DNA of 64,000 nt from contig JAQUJY010000003.1 in assembly GCA_028680705.1 (NCBI GenBank), positions 1 through 64,000 on the forward strand, read 5' to 3'. Origin of the DNA: Bacteroidales bacterium. Its GTDB lineage: Bacteria > Bacteroidota > Bacteroidia > Bacteroidales > Tenuifilaceae. The notes under the pieces were generated by a model. The model was not told the origin of the DNA. It searched no databases and worked only from the letters and a program-made list of their open reading frames with translations. Position 1 is the stretch's first letter. Each line of letters begins with the position of its first letter. This document shows positions 29,571-39,039 of this stretch, piece by piece. The position numbers were made by a program, and so were the translations under genes.

Positions 29571-30165
29571 CCTCACAATACTTTCTTTTTTTGTACTGGG
29601 CGTTCTGCTGAGCATGTTTAGGTTTGTTCCCGAATTGCTAATACATAACGACTACAGCCAATGGGCATTATACCTTTTAATGTTTCTTGTTGGCATTAGC
29701 ATTGGAGCAGACCCCAACTCGCTTAAAGCCATTAAGCAGCTCAACTTTAAAATACTACTGGTACCCATTGTTACAATTATTGGAACTACGCTGGGCGTAG
29801 CCGTTATCTATTTACTACTATCCGACGACAAATTTCTCGATTTGTTGGCCGTAGGGTATGGTTTTGGTTACTATAGCCTTTCGAGCATCTTTATTACAGA
29901 ACTAAGAGGTGATGAACTGGGGGTTATTGCACTGCTAGCAAACATAATGCGCGAAATAATTACCCTTGTTGCCGCACCAACATTTGCGGTCCTTTTTGGT
30001 AAACTTGCCCCTATCTCAGCGGGTGGTGCAACTAGCATGGACACAACCCTGCCAATAATTACCAAATCTTCTGGAAAGGAATATGCAATGATTTCAATTT
30101 TTCACGGTATTGTTCTTTCAGTCCTCGTTCCCTTTTTAGTAACTTTGGTTCTTAGCTGGGGGTAG
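29551..30165 (+). CDS. lysine exporter LysO family protein (DUF340-like), C-terminal half
   Basis: 204 aa. LLMFLVGISIGADPNSLKAI...AVGYGFGYYSLSSIFITELRGDELGVIALLANIMREIITLVAAP...GGATSMDTTLPII. A start at 29560 is equally possible. Confidence 0.87.
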   Translation: MIAMRSSLTILSFFVLGVLLSMFRFVPELLIHNDYSQWALYLLMFLVGISIGADPNSLKAIKQLNFKILLVPIVTIIGTTLGVAVIYLLLSDDKFLDLLAVGYGFGYYSLSSIFITELRGDELGVIALLANIMREIITLVAAPTFAVLFGKLAPISAGGATSMDTTLPIITKSSGKEYAMISIFHGIVLSVLVPFLVTLVLSWG

Positions 30166-30186
30166 CTGCCGTAGCCTAATTTTATT

Positions 30187-30723
30187 ATGAAACGTATATT
30201 TATAGTAGCACTATTTTCGGTCACCTTGCTAACGGCGCATGCACAGATTAATCCCGTTGACCTGTCGGGTGAAGTTTTACAACTAGCTATACCCGGAGCG
30301 GCTTTCGCTTCTACCCTAATATGGAGCGAGGAGGAATATAAAGGAACTTGGCAATTTATTTGGGCGGCTGGTATTTCAACCGTTGTTACCTACGGGCTTA
30401 AGTATGCAATAAACAAGGAACGACCAAATGGCGAAAAACATTCGTTCCCCTCGGGGCACGCATCGCGAGCTTTTATGGGTGCAGCATTTGCTCAACGTAA
30501 ATTTGGGTGGAAAGTAGGAATCCCAGCCTACGCCCTAGCAGCCTACACAGGCTATACCCGACTTTATGCCAATAAGCACGATTACTGGGATATTATTGGG
30601 GGAGCAGCTGTTGGGGTAGTTAGCTCTTATATTTTTGCCAAGCCGTATAATAACGAGAAGATTAATGTGTCATTTGGTCGGCAACAGGAAGCATACGTAC
30701 TAAATTTGAACCTAACCTTTTAG
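30187..30723 (+). CDS. phosphatase PAP2 family protein
   Basis: PAP2 motifs KYAINKERPNGEKHSFPSGHASRAFMGAAF and YTRLYANKHDYWDIIGGAAVG; signal peptide. Confidence 0.93.
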   Translation: MKRIFIVALFSVTLLTAHAQINPVDLSGEVLQLAIPGAAFASTLIWSEEEYKGTWQFIWAAGISTVVTYGLKYAINKERPNGEKHSFPSGHASRAFMGAAFAQRKFGWKVGIPAYALAAYTGYTRLYANKHDYWDIIGGAAVGVVSSYIFAKPYNNEKINVSFGRQQEAYVLNLNLTF

Positions 30724-30799
30724 TAAAAAGAGGTGTGGTATTCGTAAAAATATCAGCCAACCAAAATATATTGCACAAATTAAAAGTTTTCCCTGAATA

Positions 30800-31134
30800 T
30801 CAATAAAAACTACTTTAGCAATAGTACTTTCAACCCTTACCGTCGCCTTTGCACTTTTACACTAATTCCTAAATATCAGATATTAATGGCTTTAAAGAAC
30901 TAAAGGACGATAACCAATTTCTTGAATCGAATAAGTTTCTCAATACAAATCAAAATAGCATAGGGTACAACTTTGATTTTTGACAATGGAGTAGCCTACT
31001 CTGCTCACAAATTACTGGTGCTTCAACTAGCGTTGAGAAGGTTGTTAGCCACTTAATCAACGTTGCTTCATTTACCTTTATTGAAGATAGCGGCGTTGGT
31101 ACTCTTGTATTCCACATCACAATGATTTATCTTT
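30800..31134 (+). pseudogene. possible remnant of a secreted FMN-binding-domain protein
   Basis: Degenerate pieces: a signal-peptide-like IKTTLAIVLSTLTVAFALLH (about 30803-30862), stops and frame changes, then an open stretch QITGASTSVEKVVSHLINVASFTFIEDSGVGTLVFHIT resembling the ITGAT-S-V motif of FMN-binding/RnfG-NqrC-like domains. Confidence 0.3.
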
Positions 31135-31140
31135 GTGAAA

Positions 31141-32730
31141 ATGCACTCTATGGCTACTCACTCATGCGATTTTTTAGTAATTGGCTCAGGCATTGCAGGT
31201 TTAAGTTTTGCACTTAAAGCCGCCGAACATGGTACTGTTGTTATAATAAGCAAGGCGAATCTGGAAGAGACAAACACCGTTTACGCCCAAGGAGGAATAG
31301 CTGCAGTAACCTATGACCCCGATAGCGTTGAAAAGCATATAAACGATACCCTAATCTGTGGCGATGGGCTATGCAACAAGCAGGTTGTGAGAATGATTGT
31401 TGAGGAAGCACCAACCCAAATAAAGCAACTGATACAGTGGGGCGTTCTGTTTGACAGAGACACATCGGGGCAATACGATTTGGCCAAAGAAGGAGGACAT
31501 TCAGAGCATCGGATTTTGCACCACAAGGACAATACAGGCCATGAGATACAGCGAGCCTTAACCAGTAGGGTAAAAAATCATAAGAACATTGAAATTTTCG
31601 AAAACTACTTTGCTGTCGAGATTATCACCCAGCACCACATGGGCATGAAGGTTAAAAGGGGGAGTCCAGAAATAAAATGTTTCGGTGCATTTGTTCTCAA
31701 CCTTAAAACCCAGAAGGTAGAAAAATTTATATCCAAAACTACCATAATGGCCACGGGGGGAATAGGTAACATTTACCACACTACAACCAATCCGCTAGTG
31801 GCCACAGGCGATGGCATTGCCATGGTTTACCGCGCTAAAGGCGAGATTGAGAATATGGAGTTTATCCAATTTCACCCCTCATCGCTCTTCTATCCTGGCG
31901 AACGGCCATCATTTTTAATTACCGAAGCAATGCGAGGGTTTGGGGCCATCCTAAAAACAACCGATGGCAAAGAGTTTATGCACAAATACGACGAGAGAGG
32001 CTCACTGGCCCCACGCGATATTGTTGCCCGTGCCATTGACAACGAGATGAAGACCAGGGGCGACGATTTTGTTTACCTCGATGCAACCTTTAAGGACGCT
32101 ACCGAAATAAAAAATCACTTCCCAAACATTTACCAAAAATGCCTTAGCATTGGCATTGATATAACCAAGGATATGATTCCTGTTGTTCCCGCTGCGCATT
32201 ACCTATGTGGAGGAATAAAAGTTGATATGAACGGCGAAAGCACAATAAAGAACCTTTACGCTGTGGGCGAATGCTCATCAACTGGCCTGCATGGTGCAAA
32301 CCGACTTGCATCAAACTCGCTTATTGAGGCCCTTGTTTATGCCGAAAAGGCATTCCAAAATGCCCATAAAACTATTAATGGGATTGAAATTAACCATGCA
32401 ATACCCGATTGGGACTACGAGGGAACAACCCACCCCGAGGAGATGGTACTTGTTACGCAAAGTTATAAGGAGATGCAGCAGATTATGAGCAACTACGTTG
32501 GCATTGTTCGTTCGAACCTAAGGCTGGAAAGAGCTCTTATCCGCCTTGAGACCCTGTATCGCGAAACAGAGGAACTCTACAAAAAGTCGATACTGACCCA
32601 AAACCTTTGTGAACTTAGAAACATGATAAACGTTGGCTACCTAATTATCAAGAACGCCCAAAAAATGCGCGAGAGTCGTGGCCTACACTATTCACTCGAT
32701 TACCCCAAAGTGAAAGGAACTGAGTTTTAA
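31141..32730 (+). CDS. nadB: L-aspartate oxidase
   Basis: CDFLVIGSGIAGLSFALKAAEHG, TNTVYAQGGIAAV, EGGHSEHRILHHKDNTGHEIQRAL, HPSSLFYPGE, ITEAMRGFGAIL, PAAHYLCGGIKVDMNG, GANRLASNSLIEALVYA. ORF track uses GTG at 31135; ATG at 31141 or 31150 is likelier. Confidence 0.96.
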   Translation: MHSMATHSCDFLVIGSGIAGLSFALKAAEHGTVVIISKANLEETNTVYAQGGIAAVTYDPDSVEKHINDTLICGDGLCNKQVVRMIVEEAPTQIKQLIQWGVLFDRDTSGQYDLAKEGGHSEHRILHHKDNTGHEIQRALTSRVKNHKNIEIFENYFAVEIITQHHMGMKVKRGSPEIKCFGAFVLNLKTQKVEKFISKTTIMATGGIGNIYHTTTNPLVATGDGIAMVYRAKGEIENMEFIQFHPSSLFYPGERPSFLITEAMRGFGAILKTTDGKEFMHKYDERGSLAPRDIVARAIDNEMKTRGDDFVYLDATFKDATEIKNHFPNIYQKCLSIGIDITKDMIPVVPAAHYLCGGIKVDMNGESTIKNLYAVGECSSTGLHGANRLASNSLIEALVYAEKAFQNAHKTINGIEINHAIPDWDYEGTTHPEEMVLVTQSYKEMQQIMSNYVGIVRSNLRLERALIRLETLYRETEELYKKSILTQNLCELRNMINVGYLIIKNAQKMRESRGLHYSLDYPKVKGTEF

Positions 32731-32745
32731 ATACATTAATGCCAA

Positions 32746-34197
32746 TTGATTACCATGAGTTTATTCCAAGGACAATTTCTTTTCACAAAACAAATACCCG
32801 AATCCCACCTAACCGATTGGAACAAGGTGGAGATAGATGACTACACACTTTTATCGCACCCAAGTTTAAACATCACCTCTGCCAAGGGTAACAACTTTGA
32901 ACTTCATCTCATTGGGGATGTTTACGAATGGGTTAACCCATTCCAAACCAACCAGCAAATCCTCAACTCGTTAGTCAAAAACCCTACATTTGATAAGGTT
33001 CTTGAAGAGTTAGCTGGCTATACAGGTCGATTTTTACTATTCTACCTTTCAAGTGATGCTCTACATATTGTTAACGATGCATGCGCACAGCATGAGGTTT
33101 ACTACAACAATAGTTTTACAGCCTTTGGCTCACAGCCAAAAATAATTGAACTTGTAGACAAGCACTCCCCTCTCACCAACAAAGCAGCAAATAACTTCTT
33201 TAAATCTAAGAGCTTTTTAAGCAAAAAAGTGTTCTACGGCAACAAAACTCACGTACATAACATTAAGCATTTGCTGCCAAATCATCATCTGGATATAAAA
33301 AACAAAAGAATAGTTCGCAACTACCCCTTTGAACCGCTCAACCATCTGTCGCTAAACGAAGCTGCTGGCAGAGCAAGCTTAATGCTAAAAGGTTTTTTAA
33401 AGGCCATTGCCCATAGGGAGAGAATAGCGCTAGCGGTAACTGCAGGGTACGATAGCAGGGTACTATTTCTTGCTAGTTTGGAATTGCCATGCAATTACTT
33501 TGTACAAAAACATTTGTACATGACTAATACACACCACGATATTACCATTCCAAGCCAGCTAACAAAAATGTTTGGTAAAGAGTTTACCATCATCCCCGAC
33601 ATACCCAAACAGCAAACAGTTTATCCAGAGGGTTATGAAACCAGCATTGATTTTCCAAGGTTCTTAAATATCCCCAGTGTGCTTTATCAAGATTACACCT
33701 ATGTCAACGGAAATATTAGCGAAATTGCCAGAAACTACTATGGGTACCTAAAAAAACCATCGGCTCGAAATCTGGCTTTTTTAAATGGATATAAAAACGC
33801 TAGAGCCGTAATAAACGAATACCAGGATTGGATTGATAGCAACGAGAACCTATTCAAAACCAATGGTTACAATCTGCTTGATATGTTTTACTGGGAAGAA
33901 AGAATGGGCAATTGGGCCGCAAAGGCAAAAACAGAGGGTTGTGCAATGGGGCAAAAATTTATTTCGCCATTTAACTCAAGGCTCTTGCTTACCATACTCT
34001 TAAGTACAGACCGTAAACTGCGCGACTCTCACAGTAATGTTCTCTACAACCGAACCATCGAACTGCTTGAACCAGAGGCTTTGAATATTCCCATAAACCC
34101 ATGCCGAAAGCGTAAGATAATTGAATTTATGAGAACACTCCGTATATACAATACTTACAGATACATTGGCATTAAGCTTCAAATGCTAAAACCATAA
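32746..34197 (+). CDS. asparagine-synthetase-like protein (PP-loop domain, degenerate N-terminal amidotransferase-like domain)
   Basis: RIALAVTAGYDSRVLFLASLELP resembles the PP-loop SGGxDSR of Asn synthases. The N-terminal part is reminiscent of the GATase II fold but lacks an N-terminal Cys. Confidence 0.65.
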   Translation: MITMSLFQGQFLFTKQIPESHLTDWNKVEIDDYTLLSHPSLNITSAKGNNFELHLIGDVYEWVNPFQTNQQILNSLVKNPTFDKVLEELAGYTGRFLLFYLSSDALHIVNDACAQHEVYYNNSFTAFGSQPKIIELVDKHSPLTNKAANNFFKSKSFLSKKVFYGNKTHVHNIKHLLPNHHLDIKNKRIVRNYPFEPLNHLSLNEAAGRASLMLKGFLKAIAHRERIALAVTAGYDSRVLFLASLELPCNYFVQKHLYMTNTHHDITIPSQLTKMFGKEFTIIPDIPKQQTVYPEGYETSIDFPRFLNIPSVLYQDYTYVNGNISEIARNYYGYLKKPSARNLAFLNGYKNARAVINEYQDWIDSNENLFKTNGYNLLDMFYWEERMGNWAAKAKTEGCAMGQKFISPFNSRLLLTILLSTDRKLRDSHSNVLYNRTIELLEPEALNIPINPCRKRKIIEFMRTLRIYNTYRYIGIKLQMLKP

Positions 34198-34257
34198 TAT
34201 CAAGCATAACCATCCGTTACTTAGTTGTAATTGATATAGATGTAGTTATAAAATTGC

Positions 34258-34265
34258 TACATTTG
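34258..34265 (+). promoter_or_regulatory. Bacteroidota-type -7 box (TACATTTG)
   Basis: TAnnTTTG match 28 nt upstream of the DUF2723 CDS; -33 spacing is imperfect. Confidence 0.35.
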
Positions 34266-34293
34266 CCAACTTAAATTAAAAAAACGCATACCC

Positions 34294-37200
34294 ATGCAAC
34301 ACCTAAACCAGAAACAGCTTTCAAAATTAAATATCATTTTCGGATGGTTAGCCTTTCTCATAGCGGCCATTGTTTACATTATGACCATTCAGCCAACTGC
34401 AAGTTTTTGGGATTGCGGTGAGTTTATAGCCAGTGGCTATAAAATGGAGGTTGGCCATCCCCCAGGAGCACCATTCTTTATGCTACTTATGCGCCTTTTT
34501 ACCATGCTGGCCCCAACCACAGAGCTAATCCCTGTTTTTGCTAATACACTTTCGGCACTTGCCAGCGCATTCACCATACTATTCCTATTCTGGAGCATTA
34601 CACACCTCGCTCGCAAAATGGTAGATATTAAAAACGATACCATTACCTATACGCAGACAATACTTATAATTGGAGCAGGATTGGTGGGAGCACTTGCCTA
34701 TACCTTTTCTGATTCTTTTTGGTTTTCGGCTGTTGAGGCTGAGGTTTATGCAACATCATCGCTATTTACTGCATTAGTTTTTTGGGCAATACTTAAATGG
34801 GAGAACGTTGCCCATGAACCCCATGCAAACCGATGGCTTGTCCTTATTGCCTACCTCATGGGACTTTCAATTGGGGTTCACCTGCTAAACCTGCTGGCCA
34901 TTCCTGCCATTGTTATGGTTTACTACTTTAAAAAGTATACAGTTACACCATGGGGCATTGTTAAGGCTCTTGCTATTAGCGTTTTACTTTTACTGATTAT
35001 GATGTATGGGGTCGTACAAGGATTTATTGTACTTGCCTCAAAATTTGAGTTGTTATTCGTTAACGTCTTTGGATTACCCTATAAGTCGGGGGTGCTCTTC
35101 TATCTTATGGCTATTATTGCAGCAATCGTTTGGGGAATTATATACTCGCATAAAAAAGCTAAGCCCGTACTCAACACTATCCTGGTTAGCTTTGCAGTAA
35201 TCATAATCGGATATAGCTCATTTGCGGTTATCGTTATTCGCTCATCGGCTAAACCGCCCATGGACCAGAACAGTCCAAACAACATGTTCTCGCTGCTATA
35301 CTACCTTAACCGAGAACAATATGGCGACCGCCCACTAGTTGTGGGTCAAGCCTTTGATGCTCCCGTTGTTGACCGAAAGAACGGAAAACCACAGTACATC
35401 CAAAAGGATGGCAAATATGCTATTGCAGCATACAAAACAGAAGTTAAATACGATAGCCGTTTTACAACCCCTTTCCCAAGAATGTATAGCTCCGAATCGT
35501 CGCATATTGATGCCTATAAAAAATGGAGTAATTTCTCTGGACGGTCTATCAGGATAACCAACCGAAGCGGGGAACCAGAAGTTAAACAGATTCCAACATT
35601 TGGTGAAAATCTACGATTCTTCTTCTCGTACCAGATAGGGCATATGTACTGGCGATACTTTATGTGGAACTTTGCTGGCAGGCAAAACGACCTACAGGGT
35701 CATGGCGAAATAACCAAGGGAAACTGGATTAGCGGAATTCCGTTTATCGATTCCGCAAGACTTGGCCCACAGAGTGAACTGCCATCTACCCTAAAGGGCA
35801 AAGCCCATAACCGATACTTTATGCTGCCATTCATACTAGGACTGGTTGGTATATGGGTTCATTATATGAAGAACAAAAAAGATTTTTGGGTGGTAACCCT
35901 ACTATTTGTTCTTACAGGCATTGCAATTGTAGTTTACCTAAACCAAACACCCTACCAACCCCGCGAGCGCGACTATGCTTATGTTGGTAGTTTCTACGCT
36001 TTTAGTATATGGATTGGTCTAGGGGTAATTGGTCTTTACCAAGTTATTAGGCGAGCATTAAGCGGCCCAGCTGGCGCAGTGGTAACAACAGCCGTTGCAC
36101 TAGTTTTTGTACCTGGGCTTATGGCTGCCGAAAATTGGGACGACCACGACAGGTCAGGCAACTACATACCAGTTGATTTTGCCTACAATGCCCTAAAAAC
36201 ATGTGAACCAAATGCCATCATTTTTTCGTATGGCGATAATGATACATTCCCACTATGGTATGCGCAAGAGGTTGAGGAATACCGAACCGATGTTAGGGTT
36301 AGCAATCTAAGCTATCTGAGAGCCGATTGGTATGTTAGCCAAATGCTCCGAAAGGCATACAGTTCAGACCCTCTTCCCGCCAGCATGACCCTTGACAAAT
36401 ACGTTAACGGAACACGTGATGTTGTTCTTGCCACCGACAGGCTAAGCCAACCGCTTGACGTAAAAAGGGCTGTCGACTTTATGCTAAGCGATAAAGCAGA
36501 GACAAAGATGAACTCACCCTTTGAACGGGACCAAACAATTGACTTTTTCCCAACTCGCAATCTATATCTACCGGTTGATAAGGAAATCATCGAAAAGAAA
36601 AAGGTTGTAAGCCAAAATAAGCTAAGCCAAGTGGTTGATACAATGAGCTGGCGATTACCAAGCAACTACATGTTTAAGGATGGGCTCTTCCTTATGGATC
36701 TTATGGCCCACAATAACTGGGAAAGACCAATGTACTTTGCCGTTACCGTTAGCACCGATACCTACCAGAACCTGGATAAATACTTCCAAATGGAAGGGTT
36801 AGCCTATCGCATTGTACCCATTGAAGCACCCAAAGTGGGAGGGAAATATGGGAGCGTTGATACCGAAAGGATGTACAATAACCTAATGAATGAGTACAGT
36901 TATAGGAGCATTGCCGATGAGAAGGTTTATATCAATGAGAATGGCGGCCGAATAGTATCAAACTATAGAAATATTTTTGGCCGATTGGCACGCGATTTGA
37001 TTGCCGAGGGCAAGGCCGATTCAGCCATAGCCGCTCTTGATAAGTGTATGGAAGTAGTACCCCAAAAAACAATGCCCTTTAACTTTTTTGTACTGTCGTT
37101 AATTGAATCGTACTACAAGGCAGGGAGCATTGAAAAAGGTACGCAGCACTCGAGGGTTTACATGGAGCAGTGCGCCGAGGAACTGGTATACTACCTATCA

Positions 37201-37362
37201 TTACCTGCCAAATACTCAGCAAATATTAGGCGCGATATGGAGTTGAACCTATACATACTGCAAGAGCTATACAGCATGGCTAACGCCTACGAAAGAGGAG
37301 AGCACAAAACGGAACTAGAGGAACTCTTTAGCATATTAGAAACTAACTTAGGAAATGTTTAA
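34294..37362 (+). CDS. DUF2723 family membrane protein (protein O-mannosyltransferase-like)
   Basis: 1022 aa, N-terminal multi-TM (QPTASFWDCGEFIASGYKMEVGHPPGAPFFMLLMRLF), C-terminal soluble region with helical repeat-like end (DRDYAYVGSFYAFSIWIGLG; ERDYAY motif). Confidence 0.9.
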   Translation: MQHLNQKQLSKLNIIFGWLAFLIAAIVYIMTIQPTASFWDCGEFIASGYKMEVGHPPGAPFFMLLMRLFTMLAPTTELIPVFANTLSALASAFTILFLFWSITHLARKMVDIKNDTITYTQTILIIGAGLVGALAYTFSDSFWFSAVEAEVYATSSLFTALVFWAILKWENVAHEPHANRWLVLIAYLMGLSIGVHLLNLLAIPAIVMVYYFKKYTVTPWGIVKALAISVLLLLIMMYGVVQGFIVLASKFELLFVNVFGLPYKSGVLFYLMAIIAAIVWGIIYSHKKAKPVLNTILVSFAVIIIGYSSFAVIVIRSSAKPPMDQNSPNNMFSLLYYLNREQYGDRPLVVGQAFDAPVVDRKNGKPQYIQKDGKYAIAAYKTEVKYDSRFTTPFPRMYSSESSHIDAYKKWSNFSGRSIRITNRSGEPEVKQIPTFGENLRFFFSYQIGHMYWRYFMWNFAGRQNDLQGHGEITKGNWISGIPFIDSARLGPQSELPSTLKGKAHNRYFMLPFILGLVGIWVHYMKNKKDFWVVTLLFVLTGIAIVVYLNQTPYQPRERDYAYVGSFYAFSIWIGLGVIGLYQVIRRALSGPAGAVVTTAVALVFVPGLMAAENWDDHDRSGNYIPVDFAYNALKTCEPNAIIFSYGDNDTFPLWYAQEVEEYRTDVRVSNLSYLRADWYVSQMLRKAYSSDPLPASMTLDKYVNGTRDVVLATDRLSQPLDVKRAVDFMLSDKAETKMNSPFERDQTIDFFPTRNLYLPVDKEIIEKKKVVSQNKLSQVVDTMSWRLPSNYMFKDGLFLMDLMAHNNWERPMYFAVTVSTDTYQNLDKYFQMEGLAYRIVPIEAPKVGGKYGSVDTERMYNNLMNEYSYRSIADEKVYINENGGRIVSNYRNIFGRLARDLIAEGKADSAIAALDKCMEVVPQKTMPFNFFVLSLIESYYKAGSIEKGTQHSRVYMEQCAEELVYYLSLPAKYSANIRRDMELNLYILQELYSMANAYERGEHKTELEELFSILETNLGNV

Positions 37363-37966
37363 TCTTAGTCCACCAAAGTTTTTCACCGACCTCTTCCCGG
37401 GTCTAACCTGGAGATACCCTGAAGAGGACAACAAGGTATATATAACCTTTGATGATGGACCAACCGAGGCTATTACACCCTGGGTTCTCGATACGCTTAA
37501 ACAGCACAATGCCAAAGCCACTTTTTTTTGCTTAGGCAAAAAGGCTGAGATGCATCCCGAGATTTTCGAGCGCATTAAAGCAGAAGGGCATGCTGTTGGC
37601 AACCACAGCTACAGCCACCTTAAAGGCTGGGAAAACGGAACAGGGCAATACGTTCAGGATATTGACTTGGCCAACGATATTATTGGTTCTACCCTATTCC
37701 GCCCGCCCTACGGGCGCATAAAGATAAATCAGGTGCGCATACTTAAAAAGCGTTACAAAATAATTATGTGGAGCCTGCTGAGCATGGACTATAGTCGTTG
37801 GATTACCCCCAAACGATGCGCCAAAATTGTTGTCAACAACTTACGCGCTGGCTCCATCGTCGTTTTCCACGACTCAATAAAGGCCGAAAAGAACATGAAA
37901 TATGCACTTGTAAAACTCCTTGAAGAGGTGGAAAGAAGGGGGTTGGAGTTTGGGGTGGTGGATTAA
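37355..37966 (+). CDS. polysaccharide deacetylase family protein
   Basis: NodB-like: KVYITFDDGPTEAITPWVLDTLKQHNAKATFFCLGKKAEMHPE...AVGNHSYSHLKGW...LFRPPYGRI. Overlaps the preceding gene by 8 bp. Confidence 0.93.
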   Translation: MFNLSPPKFFTDLFPGLTWRYPEEDNKVYITFDDGPTEAITPWVLDTLKQHNAKATFFCLGKKAEMHPEIFERIKAEGHAVGNHSYSHLKGWENGTGQYVQDIDLANDIIGSTLFRPPYGRIKINQVRILKKRYKIIMWSLLSMDYSRWITPKRCAKIVVNNLRAGSIVVFHDSIKAEKNMKYALVKLLEEVERRGLEFGVVD

Positions 37967-39036
37967 AAGCCGCCAATTATCTCTAAATTTTGCTTTATAA
38001 AAGTTTCCTCATTAAAAAAGCGCACCTTATTTAATGTACTTTCAGACATTCTTTTATATATATCCTTGTTTGTAAGGATCAAATTTAAGTAGTCACTAAC
38101 TTTTTCTCTCTCTTTTGAATCAACTTGATAACCATTTACATCATGTTCAACAATTTCTGTGATTCCGCCAACTTGGGGTACTATTGCTGGTAAACCATAC
38201 GCCATACCTTCTAGTACGGTTAGACCAAAGGCCTCAATACAGTTATCACTATGCGATAGGTTTACAACTAAATCGGCCCATTGATAATGTTTGTTAAGAT
38301 TTGACGAGGGCCCATACACTTCAATATTTGATTGTAGGATAGTTTTAGTAAAATCTTTAACCTGCTGTTTAGATGTATTTAAAACTAAACGGAACTCAAA
38401 ATATGGGTTATCACTTGCTAGAGTAATAAATTGATCAAGTCCTTTATAATACTTGAGCGAGGAAACCATCAAAACATTTTTATGCTCATTTGTTAACTTT
38501 TTAAACCCCTTAGAACTTTCAATAAAACTTTTCTCAAGTGCGTTATAAACAACGTGTGCTCGCCCTTCTCCTTTATGTTCCTGATGCTTAAGGAATTCGG
38601 ACACATAAATTGTATCGCTGGCTGTTATTCTAGCAATTTTAAATAAGAATTTTTTAAATAATTTTGGATTAACTGACGTCTCGTGAATATGGTATATTAC
38701 CCTGCAGCCCTTTAACTTACCTGCAAGAGCTGCAGCAAAAGGTAAAACGGTATTAACATAAATAATTTCATTTTTTTTTGCTCCCCAACAAATTCTACAA
38801 AATAAATTTATCTGATTTAAAAAGTAAACTAAAAGCCTCACAAATGAATTATTGTAAAACCTATAACGCACATTACAGTAGGCAACATCCTGTATATTTG
38901 AAAGGAAACCTACACGTTTAATGTTTGTATAAACAACAACCTGATGGCTATGCTGAATCCATATCTTAATTAATTGTGAAAGAACCTTAGGGCTTCCACT
39001 AAAATCATTTAAAAGATGAACAGCATAAATCTTCAT
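37963..39036 (-). CDS. glycosyltransferase family 4-like protein
   Basis: VLMVSSLKYYKGLDQFITLA...ADLVVNLSHSDNCIEAFGLTVLEGMAYGLPAIVPQVGGITEIVEHDVNGYQVD. Confidence 0.92.
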   Translation of the reverse strand: MKIYAVHLLNDFSGSPKVLSQLIKIWIQHSHQVVVYTNIKRVGFLSNIQDVAYCNVRYRFYNNSFVRLLVYFLNQINLFCRICWGAKKNEIIYVNTVLPFAAALAGKLKGCRVIYHIHETSVNPKLFKKFLFKIARITASDTIYVSEFLKHQEHKGEGRAHVVYNALEKSFIESSKGFKKLTNEHKNVLMVSSLKYYKGLDQFITLASDNPYFEFRLVLNTSKQQVKDFTKTILQSNIEVYGPSSNLNKHYQWADLVVNLSHSDNCIEAFGLTVLEGMAYGLPAIVPQVGGITEIVEHDVNGYQVDSKEREKVSDYLNLILTNKDIYKRMSESTLNKVRFFNEETFIKQNLEIIGGF

Positions 39037-39039
39037 AAT

